From positions 1 to 6,744 of the forward strand of contig JAICUS010000340.1 in the NCBI GenBank assembly GCA_025935735.1: a stretch of 6,744 nucleotides of DNA, given 5' to 3'. Position numbers and translations under genes: made by a program. Position 1 is the stretch's first letter; every line of letters starts with the position of its first letter. The notes below the pieces were generated by a model that saw nothing but the letters and a program-made list of their open reading frames with translations, had not been told where the DNA came from and did no database searches. This DNA comes from Solirubrobacteraceae bacterium. Its GTDB lineage: Bacteria > Actinomycetota > Thermoleophilia > Solirubrobacterales > Solirubrobacteraceae. Shown piece by piece: positions 1 through 6,138 of this stretch.

Positions 1-1728
1 GCGAGCGGGCTCTATGTGCAGGCGCGGCGGCAGGGCGGGACGGCGGCCTCCGTGGTGGAGAGCGGGGTGCCGCTGGCGTCGGCGATCCGCGACCGCAAGC
101 CGGATGAGGTGCGCAACCGCCTGCAGGCGCTGGCCAAGCGCAGCGGGGCCGCGTACATGAAGCTCGAGGTCACCGGGCTCGGGACGTTCGAGACGGGCGA
201 CCGGTCGGCGGTGGCGGCGGCGCTGGCGGATCTGCAGGACTCCAACGGCCGGACTATCGGGCGGCTCACGGTCTCCACCACGAGCGCGCAGGAGTACGCG
301 GACCGGATCAAGGCGATTCTCAAGGTCGACGTGCGGATCGACGAGGGCGGTGCGGTGGCGGCGACCACGCTGCCCGCGGCGAACGACGTGGAGCTGCCGA
401 CCAAGTCCGGCGGCCAGGTGACGATCGGCGACAACAAGTACCGCGTCACGTCGTTCACGGCGGACTCCCAGAGCGGCCGGGCGGTCACCGTGCGGCTGCT
501 GGCCCGCGTGCCCCGCCACGGGGTCAAGGGCGGCGCCATCGCGGTGATCGCGTTGATCCTGGCCTTCCTCATCCTCGCCGGCGTGTTCGCCCTGGCGGTG
601 GGCCGCACGCTGCACATCGAGATCCAGCGACTGCTGCAGGCCGCTCAGCGGCTCGGCCGCGGCGACTTCAGCGTCACCGTGCCCGCCGAGGGCAACGACG
701 AGTTCGCGGCGCTGGGCAAGGAGTTCAACCGGATGGCCCGCCAGCTGGAGGCGCGGCTGGAGGACCTGCGGCGCGAGCGCGGGCGCCTGCAGGAGGCGAT
801 CCGGCGCGTCGGCGAGTCGTTCGCCCGCGGGCTGGACCGCCACGGCGTGCTCGAGATCGTGGTGCAGACGGCGGTCGACGGCGTCGGCGGGGCCGCCGGC
901 CGGGCGACCATCCGCAGCCGGCCGGACACGCCGATGGAGGAGATCACCCGCACCGGGGACCCCGACGCCTACGAGAAGGCGCTGCACGCCGCCGAGCTGG
1001 CGGTGATGGACGCCGGCACCGTGGCGGAGATCCAGATCGGCGGCGTCAGCGCGCTCGCCGCGCCGCTGGCCGCCACCGAGGGCGGCGACCGCGTGCTGGC
1101 GATCGTCTCCGTCGCGCGCGGCGACCGCAGCTTCCAGCCCCAGGAGAAGGAGCTCTTCTCCTACCTCACGAGCCAGGCCGCGGTGTCGGTGGAGAACGTC
1201 GACCTGCACGAAACCGTGCAGCGCCAGGCGGTCACGGACGAGCTCACCGGCCTGTTCAACCACCGCCGCTTCCAGGAGGTCATGTCGGCCGAGGTCGAGC
1301 GGGCCCGGCGCTACGACCAGGAGATGGGCCTCATCATGCTCGACATCGACAACTTCAAGCTGGTCAACGACACCTACGGCCACGTGCAGGGCGACATGGT
1401 CCTGCGCGAGGTCGCCCGGGTCCTGCGCCAGTCCGCGCGCGACGTCGACGAGCCCGCCCGCTACGGCGGCGAGGAGATGGCGGTCGCGCTGCCGCAGACC
1501 GACCTCGACGGCGCCTATCGCTTCGCCGAGCGCGTCCGCCAGCGCATCGAGGCGCTCGAGCTGCCGCTGCTCAACGGCGACGGCAGCGTGAAAGTGACGG
1601 CGTCCTTCGGCGCCGCGTCGCTGGCCAGCGCCGACCCGCAGGACAAGGCGGGGCTGGTGGCCGCGGCGGACGCCGCGCTGTATGAGGCGAAGCGTTCAGG
1701 AAAGAACCGCACCGTGAAGGCGCAGTAG
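1..1728 (+). CDS. Membrane-bound diguanylate cyclase with HAMP, GAF-like and GGDEF domains (5' end outside window)
   Basis: The product probably makes the second messenger c-di-GMP from two GTP at the inner face of the membrane, under control of an extracytoplasmic sensor. The frame is open to the first base, so the true start and probably an N-terminal membrane helix lie upstream; the GTG at 16 is only the first in-frame start codon in view. Order of parts: a Cache-like extracytoplasmic region (1-528); a hydrophobic helix (about 529-603); a HAMP segment with RGDFSVTVP and DEFAALGKEFNRM (about 604-760); a GAF-like region (about 765-1210); and a GGDEF domain (about 1231-1719) with DELTGLFNHRR, MLDIDNFKLVND and YGHVQGD. 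The active loop reads GGEEM (1465-1479), so Met replaces the usual Phe; the catalytic acids remain. RDVD ends five residues before GGEE (1438-1449), matching the inhibitory RxxD I-site, so product feedback is likely. Family assignment is firm; the signal sensed and the GAF call are inference. Confidence 0.93.
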   Translation, partial: ASGLYVQARRQGGTAASVVESGVPLASAIRDRKPDEVRNRLQALAKRSGAAYMKLEVTGLGTFETGDRSAVAAALADLQDSNGRTIGRLTVSTTSAQEYADRIKAILKVDVRIDEGGAVAATTLPAANDVELPTKSGGQVTIGDNKYRVTSFTADSQSGRAVTVRLLARVPRHGVKGGAIAVIALILAFLILAGVFALAVGRTLHIEIQRLLQAAQRLGRGDFSVTVPAEGNDEFAALGKEFNRMARQLEARLEDLRRERGRLQEAIRRVGESFARGLDRHGVLEIVVQTAVDGVGGAAGRATIRSRPDTPMEEITRTGDPDAYEKALHAAELAVMDAGTVAEIQIGGVSALAAPLAATEGGDRVLAIVSVARGDRSFQPQEKELFSYLTSQAAVSVENVDLHETVQRQAVTDELTGLFNHRRFQEVMSAEVERARRYDQEMGLIMLDIDNFKLVNDTYGHVQGDMVLREVARVLRQSARDVDEPARYGGEEMAVALPQTDLDGAYRFAERVRQRIEALELPLLNGDGSVKVTASFGAASLASADPQDKAGLVAAADAALYEAKRSGKNRTVKAQ

Positions 1729-1738
1729 GCTGAAGGGG

Positions 1739-1746
1739 AAGGAGGT
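1739..1746 (+). promoter_or_regulatory. Strong Shine-Dalgarno for the acidic protein gene
   Basis: AAGGAGGT is a full-length match to the 16S rRNA anti-Shine-Dalgarno. Its GGAGG core ends five bases before the ATG at 1751. It fixes this start codon and suggests efficient translation. It is the best ribosome binding site in the window; the other starts with visible upstream sequence have weak or no such motif. Confidence 0.85.
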
Positions 1747-1750
1747 CGCG

Positions 1751-2257
1751 ATGGGACTGCTCGACGACGCCATCCGAGAGCACCTGGAGCTCAAGCGCCA
1801 GCACGGCGCCGATCCCGACGAGGTCGCGCGCCAGGAGCAGGAGGCCTTGGGCCCGGGTCAGCGCAACGAGTTCGCGCAGCCGGCGGCGGACGCCGACGCC
1901 GCTGCGCCGCCGGCCGAGGAGCCCGCCACGACCGTGCTGCCGGTCGAGCCGGAGCCGGAGTCCGCCGCGCCGGAGGAGCCGGCGCCCGATCCCGAGGACG
2001 CGCTGCCCGCGGGCGAGCCCGGGGTCCCGGAGGAGCCGACGGCCGAGCACCCCGTGGCCGCGCCCGGCTACGACGAGGACCCGTGGCTCGAGGAGGACCA
2101 GGACGAGGTCCCCGCCGACGAGGCGCTCGAGTCCCGCCCGCCCACCGGCGAGGAGGACGTGCTCGAGGAGACGCCCGAGTTCCTCCAGGAGACGCCAGAG
2201 CACGACCGCCTGTGGTTCGAGCAGAAGCCGCCGCGGGACTTCGACTGGGACAAATAG
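1751..2257 (+). CDS. Small acidic Pro/Glu/Ala-rich protein of unknown function
   Basis: This 168-residue protein has no catalytic motif that I recognise. It has three parts. An N-terminal helix-forming, charged segment (residues 1-35) begins MGLLDDAIREHLELKRQHG and includes DPDEVARQEQEALGP. A long low-complexity middle (about 45-145) is rich in Ala, Pro, Glu and Asp and is probably disordered. A distinctive C-terminal tail contains HDRLWFEQKPPRDFDWDK. There is no signal peptide or membrane helix, so it should be cytoplasmic. The structured ends joined by a disordered acidic linker look like a tether or adaptor. From memory, similar short proteins with the same two ends occur in related actinobacteria, but I cannot verify this. 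It follows the diguanylate cyclase by 22 bases and has its own strong Shine-Dalgarno, so the two are probably co-transcribed. A link to c-di-GMP signalling is inferred from position only. Confidence 0.85.
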   Translation: MGLLDDAIREHLELKRQHGADPDEVARQEQEALGPGQRNEFAQPAADADAAAPPAEEPATTVLPVEPEPESAAPEEPAPDPEDALPAGEPGVPEEPTAEHPVAAPGYDEDPWLEEDQDEVPADEALESRPPTGEEDVLEETPEFLQETPEHDRLWFEQKPPRDFDWDK

Positions 2258-2270
2258 CGCGCCCGGGGAG

Positions 2271-2342
2271 TGGAGGCGAGGGGAATCGAACCCCTACTTC
2301 GGCCGTGCAAAGGCCGCGTGCTCCCATTATCACTACGCCCCC
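2271..2342 (-). tRNA. tRNA-Ala (anticodon UGC)
   Basis: Read on the minus strand, this folds into a complete 72-base cloverleaf. The acceptor stem is GGGGGCG with CGCCTCC, including a G3-U70 wobble pair (bases 2340 and 2274), the classic alanine identity element. The discriminator is A73 (base 2271). The anticodon stem CGGCC/GGCCG encloses a seven-base loop TTTGCAC, which places UGC at positions 34-36. The T arm is AGGGG-TTCGATT-CCCCT. The D stem pairs GTG with CAC. The 3' CCA is not encoded (the bases after A73 are CT), so it must be added by CCA-adding enzyme. A cysteine tRNA (anticodon GCA) is ruled out because the loop would be out of register. The gene lies 8 bases after the stop of the deacetylase gene on the same strand and 13 bases from the convergent acidic-protein gene. 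Confidence 0.96.
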
Positions 2343-2350
2343 GGGTCAGC

Positions 2351-3247
2351 TCAGCTTAGGGCGACCGCGCGCGCGGCGACCGCCTCGACCGTCGCGAGGT
2401 TGATGTCGACCGTGTCGCGCACGTCCGGGGCGTAGCCGCCGGCGAGCACGACGACGACCGGCGCGCCGCACGCCGCCAGGCGGTCGAGGACCAGCTCGTC
2501 GCGGGCGCGCAGGCCGTCCTTGGTCAATGCCAGGCGGCCGAGGCGATCGCCCTCCCACGGGTCCGCGCCGGCGAGATAGAAGGCGACGTCGAACGGCTCC
2601 GCCAGCGCGACGTCGAGCGCGCCGCACAGCGCCTCGAGGTACGCCGCGTCGCCGGTGCCCGACGGCAGGTCGACGTCGAGGTCGGACGGGATGCGCTCGA
2701 ACGGGTAGTTGCGCGCGCCGTGCAGCGACAACGTGAACGCGTCCGGGTCGGGGCCGAGCAACTGCGCGGTGCCGTCGCCCTGGTGGACGTCGCAGTCGAC
2801 GACCACGGCCCGGCGCGCGACGCCCTCGGCCCGCAGCCGGGTCAGCGCCACCACGACGTCGTTGAACAGGCAGTAGCCGCGGGCGAAGTCGCGGCCCGCG
2901 TGGTGGGTGCCGCCGCCCAGGTTCATGCCGATCCCGCGCTCCAGCGCCCGCCGGGCCGCGCACACGGTTCCGCCGACCGAGCGCCGGCCGCGCTCCACGA
3001 GCACGCCGGACCACGGCAGCCCCAGGCCGCGCTGCTCGCGCAGCGTCAGCGTGCCCTCGCGGATCCGCTCCAGCAGCGCCGGCTCGTGCACCGCGGCCAG
3101 CCACTCCCACGGCACCGCCTCCGCCTCGCGCACCGTGGCCAGCCCGGCCGCCTCCACCCGCTCGCGCAGCAGCCCGTACTTGGAGATCGGGAACTTGTGC
3201 CCCGCGGGCAGCGGGATCCCGAAGCGGTCGTGCGACCAGACGTCCAT
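2351..3247 (-). CDS. Histone deacetylase-family hydrolase, class IV (HDAC11)-like
   Basis: This 298-residue protein is a zinc-dependent deacetylase of the arginase/deacetylase fold. It probably removes an acetyl or acyl group from a lysine, polyamine or other small amide in the cytoplasm; the substrate cannot be read from sequence. All catalytic elements are visible: the tandem histidines in GGGTHHAG (His115, His116); zinc ligands Asp153 and His155 in VVDCDVHQGDGT; the third zinc ligand Asp229 in LAGADP; and the transition-state tyrosine Tyr272 in LAGGY. The stretch EGDRLGRLALT followed by RDELV resembles the class IV enzymes (HDAC11 type) more than class I/II or AcuC. The length suits a single-domain enzyme. 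The ATG at 3245-3247 is chosen because the domain begins immediately (FGIPLPAGHKFPISKY); the upstream Shine-Dalgarno is weak. It diverges from the ROK kinase gene across 41 bases. The family call is firm; acetoin utilisation is possible but has no local support. Confidence 0.93.
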   Translation of the reverse strand: MDVWSHDRFGIPLPAGHKFPISKYGLLRERVEAAGLATVREAEAVPWEWLAAVHEPALLERIREGTLTLREQRGLGLPWSGVLVERGRRSVGGTVCAARRALERGIGMNLGGGTHHAGRDFARGYCLFNDVVVALTRLRAEGVARRAVVVDCDVHQGDGTAQLLGPDPDAFTLSLHGARNYPFERIPSDLDVDLPSGTGDAAYLEALCGALDVALAEPFDVAFYLAGADPWEGDRLGRLALTKDGLRARDELVLDRLAACGAPVVVVLAGGYAPDVRDTVDINLATVEAVAARAVALS

Positions 3248-3254
3248 CGACGCC

Positions 3255-3260
3255 TAGAAT
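3255..3260 (+). promoter_or_regulatory. Candidate -10 element for the ROK kinase gene
   Basis: TAGAAT differs from the TATAAT consensus at one position and sits in the 41-base gap between the divergent deacetylase and ROK genes. It would start transcription near base 3267 and give a leader of about 20 bases before the ATG at 3289. No good -35 hexamer is seen 16-18 bases upstream. I see no equally good element facing the deacetylase gene. Confidence 0.4.
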
Positions 3261-3288
3261 GACCCACGGGTCGGGCACACTGCCTCTC

Positions 3289-4263
3289 ATGGCGATCTAT
3301 GGGGGCATCGATCTCGGCGGGACGAAGATCCAGGCCGCGATCGTGGACGAGGACTCCGACCACGAAGTGCTGGGCGCCAAGCGCGACCAGACGCCGCTGA
3401 AGGGCGGCCCGAAGGCGATCGCCGCGCGGATGGCCGAGGTGCTCAAAGAGGCGGCCGACGACGCCGGCGTGAAGATCGACAAGCTCGCCGGCGTCGGGGT
3501 CGGCTCTCCGGGCGGCGTCGATGACGCCAAGGGCACGGTCACCGGCGCGAACAACCTCTCGGAGTGGACCGGCTCGTTCAACCTGCGCAAGGCGCTGGAG
3601 AAGGAGCTGGACACCCCGGTGTCGCTGGGCAACGACGTCGACCTGGCCACCGACGCGGAGTTCCAGATCGGCGCCGCGCGCAAGTACGACTCGCTGCTCG
3701 GCGTCTTCTGGGGTACCGGCGTCGGCGGCGGCGTGATCCTCAACAAGGCGCCGTGGAACGGGCGCGGCACGGCCGGGGAGATCGGCCACATGGTCGTCCG
3801 CGTCAACGGCGCGCAGTGCGGCTGCGGGCGGCGCGGGTGCATGGAGGCCTACGCGGGCCGCGGCTCGATGGAGAACCGGGCCCGCCGGCGCGTGGAGGCC
3901 GGCGACAAGACCGTGCTGTTCGAGATCATGGAGGAGCGCAAGCGCGACCGGCTGTCCAGCGGCATCTGGGAGCGCGCGCTGGCCCGCGACGACCAGATGG
4001 CGATCGAGCTGCTGGAGGAGGCCGTCGAGGCGCTCGGCGCCGGCGTGGCCTCCGCGGTCAACCTGCTCGACCCCGAGGCGGTGGTGGTCGGCGGCGGGCT
4101 CGGCATCCGCCTGGGCGACCACTGGGTGAAGAAGATCCGCAAGGCGATGCTCCCGCACCTGTTCGTCGACGACGACCCGCCGGCGGTGCTGCTGGCCGAG
4201 CTCGGGGACCTCGGCGGCGCGCACGGCGGCGCGCTGCTGGCCGCCCGCAAGGCGAAGGCCTAG
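3289..4263 (+). CDS. ROK-family sugar kinase (glucokinase-like)
   Basis: The product (324 residues from this start) most likely phosphorylates glucose or a related hexose or amino sugar in the cytoplasm using ATP. The N-terminal phosphate-binding loop is IDLGGTKIQAAIV (residues 7-19). The catalytic aspartate is Asp116 in GNDVDLAT. A second nucleotide loop is FWGTGVGGGV (140-149). The sugar-contact and zinc signature follows: GEIGHMVV (Glu164, His167) and CGCGRRGCMEAYAG (Cys177, Cys179, Cys184). Three cysteines plus the histidine form the structural zinc site of ROK kinases. There is no N-terminal helix-turn-helix, so it is an enzyme and not a NagC/XylR-type repressor. The frame is open from an ATG at 3259, but that adds ten residues outside the fold and would overlap the promoter-like TAGAAT, so 3289 is preferred. 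No Shine-Dalgarno precedes either. No sugar transporter or pathway gene adjoins, so glucokinase, fructokinase or N-acetylglucosamine/mannosamine kinase cannot be separated. Confidence 0.92.
   Translation: MAIYGGIDLGGTKIQAAIVDEDSDHEVLGAKRDQTPLKGGPKAIAARMAEVLKEAADDAGVKIDKLAGVGVGSPGGVDDAKGTVTGANNLSEWTGSFNLRKALEKELDTPVSLGNDVDLATDAEFQIGAARKYDSLLGVFWGTGVGGGVILNKAPWNGRGTAGEIGHMVVRVNGAQCGCGRRGCMEAYAGRGSMENRARRRVEAGDKTVLFEIMEERKRDRLSSGIWERALARDDQMAIELLEEAVEALGAGVASAVNLLDPEAVVVGGGLGIRLGDHWVKKIRKAMLPHLFVDDDPPAVLLAELGDLGGAHGGALLAARKAKA
4260..4263. other. Shared CTAG: stop codons of two convergent genes
   Basis: The palindrome CTAG supplies TAG to the ROK kinase on the + strand (4261-4263) and TAG to the histidine kinase on the - strand (4260-4262). 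The coding regions overlap by four bases, leaving no non-coding room for a terminator between them. Transcripts from either side must run into the other gene or end inside it. Confidence 0.95.
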
Positions 4264-4976
4264 AGGGGCAGCCGCGCCTCCACCTCGAAGCCGCCGCCCG
4301 GGATGCGGGCGGCGTCGAGCTCGCCGCCGTGCGCCCGGGCGCGCTCGCGCATGGCCAGCAGGCCGTCGGGCGGCTCGGCGCCGGTGCGCAGGCCACTGTC
4401 GCGGACCTGCACGGTCAGCAGCCCGGGCCGCCAGGTGATCCGCACCGTGGCCGGCGCGCCGCCCCCGTAGCGGTGGACGTTGGCCAGCGCCTCCTGCACG
4501 ATCCGGTAGACCCCGCGATCGAGGCTCGGCGGGATCGGGCGCGGCCGGCCGTCGACGTTCAGCGTGGCCGGGATGCCCGCGGTGCGGGCGCGCTCGACCA
4601 GCTCCGGCAGCTGGGCGATCCCCGCATGCGACACCGGCTCGGGCGCCGCGCCGAGCACCCCCAGCGAGCGCCGCAGCTCCGCCGCCGCCTCCTCGGCCTC
4701 GCGCCGGATGGCCCGCAGCGCGCGGTCGGCGTCATCGTGGCCGCCCGCGGCCTGGAGCGCGATCGCGCCCAGGTCCTGCGTGGCGACCTCGTGCAGCTCG
4801 CGGGCGATCCTGGCGCGCTCCTGGAGCACCGGGACCTCGGCGGCGGCCTGCTGCTCGCGCTCCAGCGCCGCCAGCATCTCCAGCCGCTCGCGCGAGAGCT
4901 CGCGCAGCCGGCGGTACAGCTGGACGGCCACGACGGCGAGCACGACGGCCACCACCCAGCCGAGCCAGGTCATCAC
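4260..4976 (-). CDS. Sensor-domain-less histidine kinase, NarL/DesK type (HisKA_3 plus HATPase_c)
   Basis: This is the kinase half of a two-component system. It autophosphorylates on His and would pass phosphate to a NarL/LuxR-type response regulator, none of which is in the window. It has 238 residues: one N-terminal membrane helix (about 4-20), a short coiled linker (21-50), then the HisKA_3 box ERARIARELHEVATQDL with His62 as phospho-acceptor. Glu63 and Gln67 fit the [D/E]xxxQ pattern linked to phosphatase activity in the NarX group. The ATPase part has an N box QEALANVHRY (Asn166), a G1 motif VRDSG (Asp193, Gly195) and the LLAMRERARAHGG segment. There is no extracytoplasmic loop, PAS, GAF or HAMP domain. 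The start is GTG at 4976 or the next codon, ATG at 4973; both overlap the TGA of the upstream gene (GTGATG), indicating translational coupling. No Shine-Dalgarno is obvious. Its end overlaps the convergent ROK gene. Confidence 0.92.
   Translation of the reverse strand: MMTWLGWVVAVVLAVVAVQLYRRLRELSRERLEMLAALEREQQAAAEVPVLQERARIARELHEVATQDLGAIALQAAGGHDDADRALRAIRREAEEAAAELRRSLGVLGAAPEPVSHAGIAQLPELVERARTAGIPATLNVDGRPRPIPPSLDRGVYRIVQEALANVHRYGGGAPATVRITWRPGLLTVQVRDSGLRTGAEPPDGLLAMRERARAHGGELDAARIPGGGFEVEARLPL
4971..4976 (-). promoter_or_regulatory. Overlapping stop/start junction (GTGATG)
   Basis: On the minus strand, the TGA that ends the anchored-protein gene (4975-4973) is embedded in GTGATG, which offers two in-frame kinase starts: GTG with a four-base overlap and ATG with a one-base overlap. 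With no clear Shine-Dalgarno, re-initiation by ribosomes finishing the upstream gene is the likely mechanism, keeping the two products in step. Confidence 0.85.
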
Positions 4977-5935
4977 TCATAGACGACGACGTCCGGGCGC
5001 GGGTGCAGGTGCATGACCTCCCGCGGCGTCATCGTGTCCGTGTCCTCGTGGTAGAAGAGCTTGAAGCCGCGGTGGAAGCCGCGCGCCTGGGCCATGAACC
5101 CTTTGTACTTGGCCACCTTGAGCGTCTGCGTGCCGAAACCGTCGACGTTGAGCACATAGGCCAGGCCCGGCGGGCGCTTGAGCTCGGGCTCGGGGACCAT
5201 GCCGTCCGTGAACTCGTGGACGAGGAAGAGCTTCTCCGGCAGGTCGTGGCGGCGGGTGAGCTGGGACAGCCAGGCGGCCGTGGCGTTGACCTCGCGCGCG
5301 CCGACGTGGCCGATCACCTGGCCGGGGATCTGGCCCGGGTCCATGCGCCACTCGGGGTCGAGCGCCAGCCCGACGTCCGGCAGCTTCAGCCAGCGCCGCA
5401 GTCGCGTGGCCTCGGTGAAGAAGTCCGAGCGCCCGGGCTGGATGTCCAGGATCAGCAGCGCCTTCGCCCGTCGCGCCGCGCGCAGGTAGCGGCGGATGAT
5501 CGACGCCGGCTGGCGCAGGTTGTAGCGGTCGCCGTCGCCGGGCGAGTTCGCGGCGACGACGGCGAGCAGCTCGAGCGCCGGCATCACCGGCCGGCCGTGG
5601 CGCCCGTAGGGCCGCGCCTGGCGCTCGAGGCGCCTGACGGCATGCGCCGGCGTGCCGATCCCCAACACGCCGAGCTGCGGGTCCTGCGGCGCGCCGTAGT
5701 ACGCGACGACCCGGTAGCGCGGCAGGATCGTCCGGCCGCCGCGCGGCAGCTGGGGCGGCGGCGTGGGCGTGGGGGTGGCCGTGGGGGACGTCGCGGCGTC
5801 CGCCGCCGGGCGCGAGCCGCCGCCGGTCAGCACGTGCACGAGCACGACCCCACCGATCACCACGGCGGTGAGCACGCCGAGGGCGACCAGGCGGCGGCGC
5901 CGGTACACGTGGGCGGGTGCGGGGGCACGGGTCAT
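4973..5935 (-). CDS. Membrane-anchored extracellular protein of unknown function, possible TIM-barrel/glycosidase-like fold
   Basis: This 320-residue protein has a short basic cytoplasmic N-terminus (YRRRR, residues 11-15), one hydrophobic helix (16-37) and a Thr/Pro-rich linker (49-62, TSPTATPTPTPPPQ). A globular domain of about 255 residues lies outside the cell. There is no lipobox cysteine, so it is a signal anchor or a cleaved secreted protein, not a lipoprotein. I do not recognise a named family. The domain shows repeated hydrophobic strands that end in acidic or polar residues: VMPALELL (Glu122), ALLILDIQPG (Asp164), VGLALDPEW (Asp193, Glu195), LFLVHEFTD (His240, Glu241), YVLNVDGFG and KLFYHEDTD. 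That pattern suggests a beta/alpha barrel with a carboxylate active site, as in many glycoside hydrolases, but this is inference. The start ATG at 5933-5935 is right for the anchor. It precedes the histidine kinase gene with overlapping codons, so a sensing or ligand-processing role beside that kinase is plausible. Confidence 0.88.
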   Translation of the reverse strand: MTRAPAPAHVYRRRRLVALGVLTAVVIGGVVLVHVLTGGGSRPAADAATSPTATPTPTPPPQLPRGGRTILPRYRVVAYYGAPQDPQLGVLGIGTPAHAVRRLERQARPYGRHGRPVMPALELLAVVAANSPGDGDRYNLRQPASIIRRYLRAARRAKALLILDIQPGRSDFFTEATRLRRWLKLPDVGLALDPEWRMDPGQIPGQVIGHVGAREVNATAAWLSQLTRRHDLPEKLFLVHEFTDGMVPEPELKRPPGLAYVLNVDGFGTQTLKVAKYKGFMAQARGFHRGFKLFYHEDTDTMTPREVMHLHPRPDVVVYE

Positions 5936-6030
5936 TCGCAGCGCACCGTACCCGCCGCCGCCCGCCCGCGCGCCTCATTTGCCTGCGCCGTGCCGCTCCC
6001 GGCGAACTGCGGCTGGGTAGGGTGGCGGTC

Positions 6031-6050
6031 CCTTCGCGGCGGTCGCGAGG
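6031..6050. other. Hairpin in the intergenic region
   Basis: CCTTCGCG and CGCGAGG pair as seven base pairs around one bulged T, closing a five-base loop (GCGGT). No T-run follows on either strand, so it is not a standard intrinsic terminator. It could be part of a leader of the anchored-protein gene on the minus strand, or chance in GC-rich DNA. Confidence 0.35.
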
Positions 6051-6132
6051 GTCGGGTGTGGGCGAGTCGTGGGCGGAAGCGAAGGAACCGATCACGTTCG
6101 ACCGGGTCCGCGTTTGCTCAGGGAATCGGGCG

Positions 6133-6138
6133 TAAAGT
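6133..6138 (+). promoter_or_regulatory. Candidate -10 element pointing towards the carboxypeptidase 3' end
   Basis: TAAAGT fits the actinobacterial TANNNT -10 pattern and sits in the A/T-richest patch of the window. No ideally spaced -35 is seen (TTGCTC at 6114-6119 is only 13 bases away). No + strand gene follows within the window, so any transcript would be a small RNA or antisense to the carboxypeptidase gene. Confidence 0.25.

Noticed and set aside
2271..2342. tRNA as a possible integration site for a genomic island
   Set aside because: No integrase gene or repeat of the tRNA 3' end is seen nearby, and both neighbours look like normal chromosomal genes.
3259..3288. N-terminal extension of the ROK kinase from the ATG at 3259
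   Set aside because: The ten extra residues lie outside the ROK fold, there is no ribosome binding site, and this start overlaps the likely -10 element.
3046..4224. A 392-codon minus-strand frame opposite the ROK kinase
   Set aside because: It is antisense to a gene with complete ROK motifs and its translation has no recognisable domain; it is a GC shadow.
3564..4982. A 472-codon + strand frame over the ROK and histidine kinase genes
   Set aside because: It is out of frame with both well-supported genes, and its composition (Arg, Gly, Pro, Ala) is typical of an off-frame reading of high-GC DNA.
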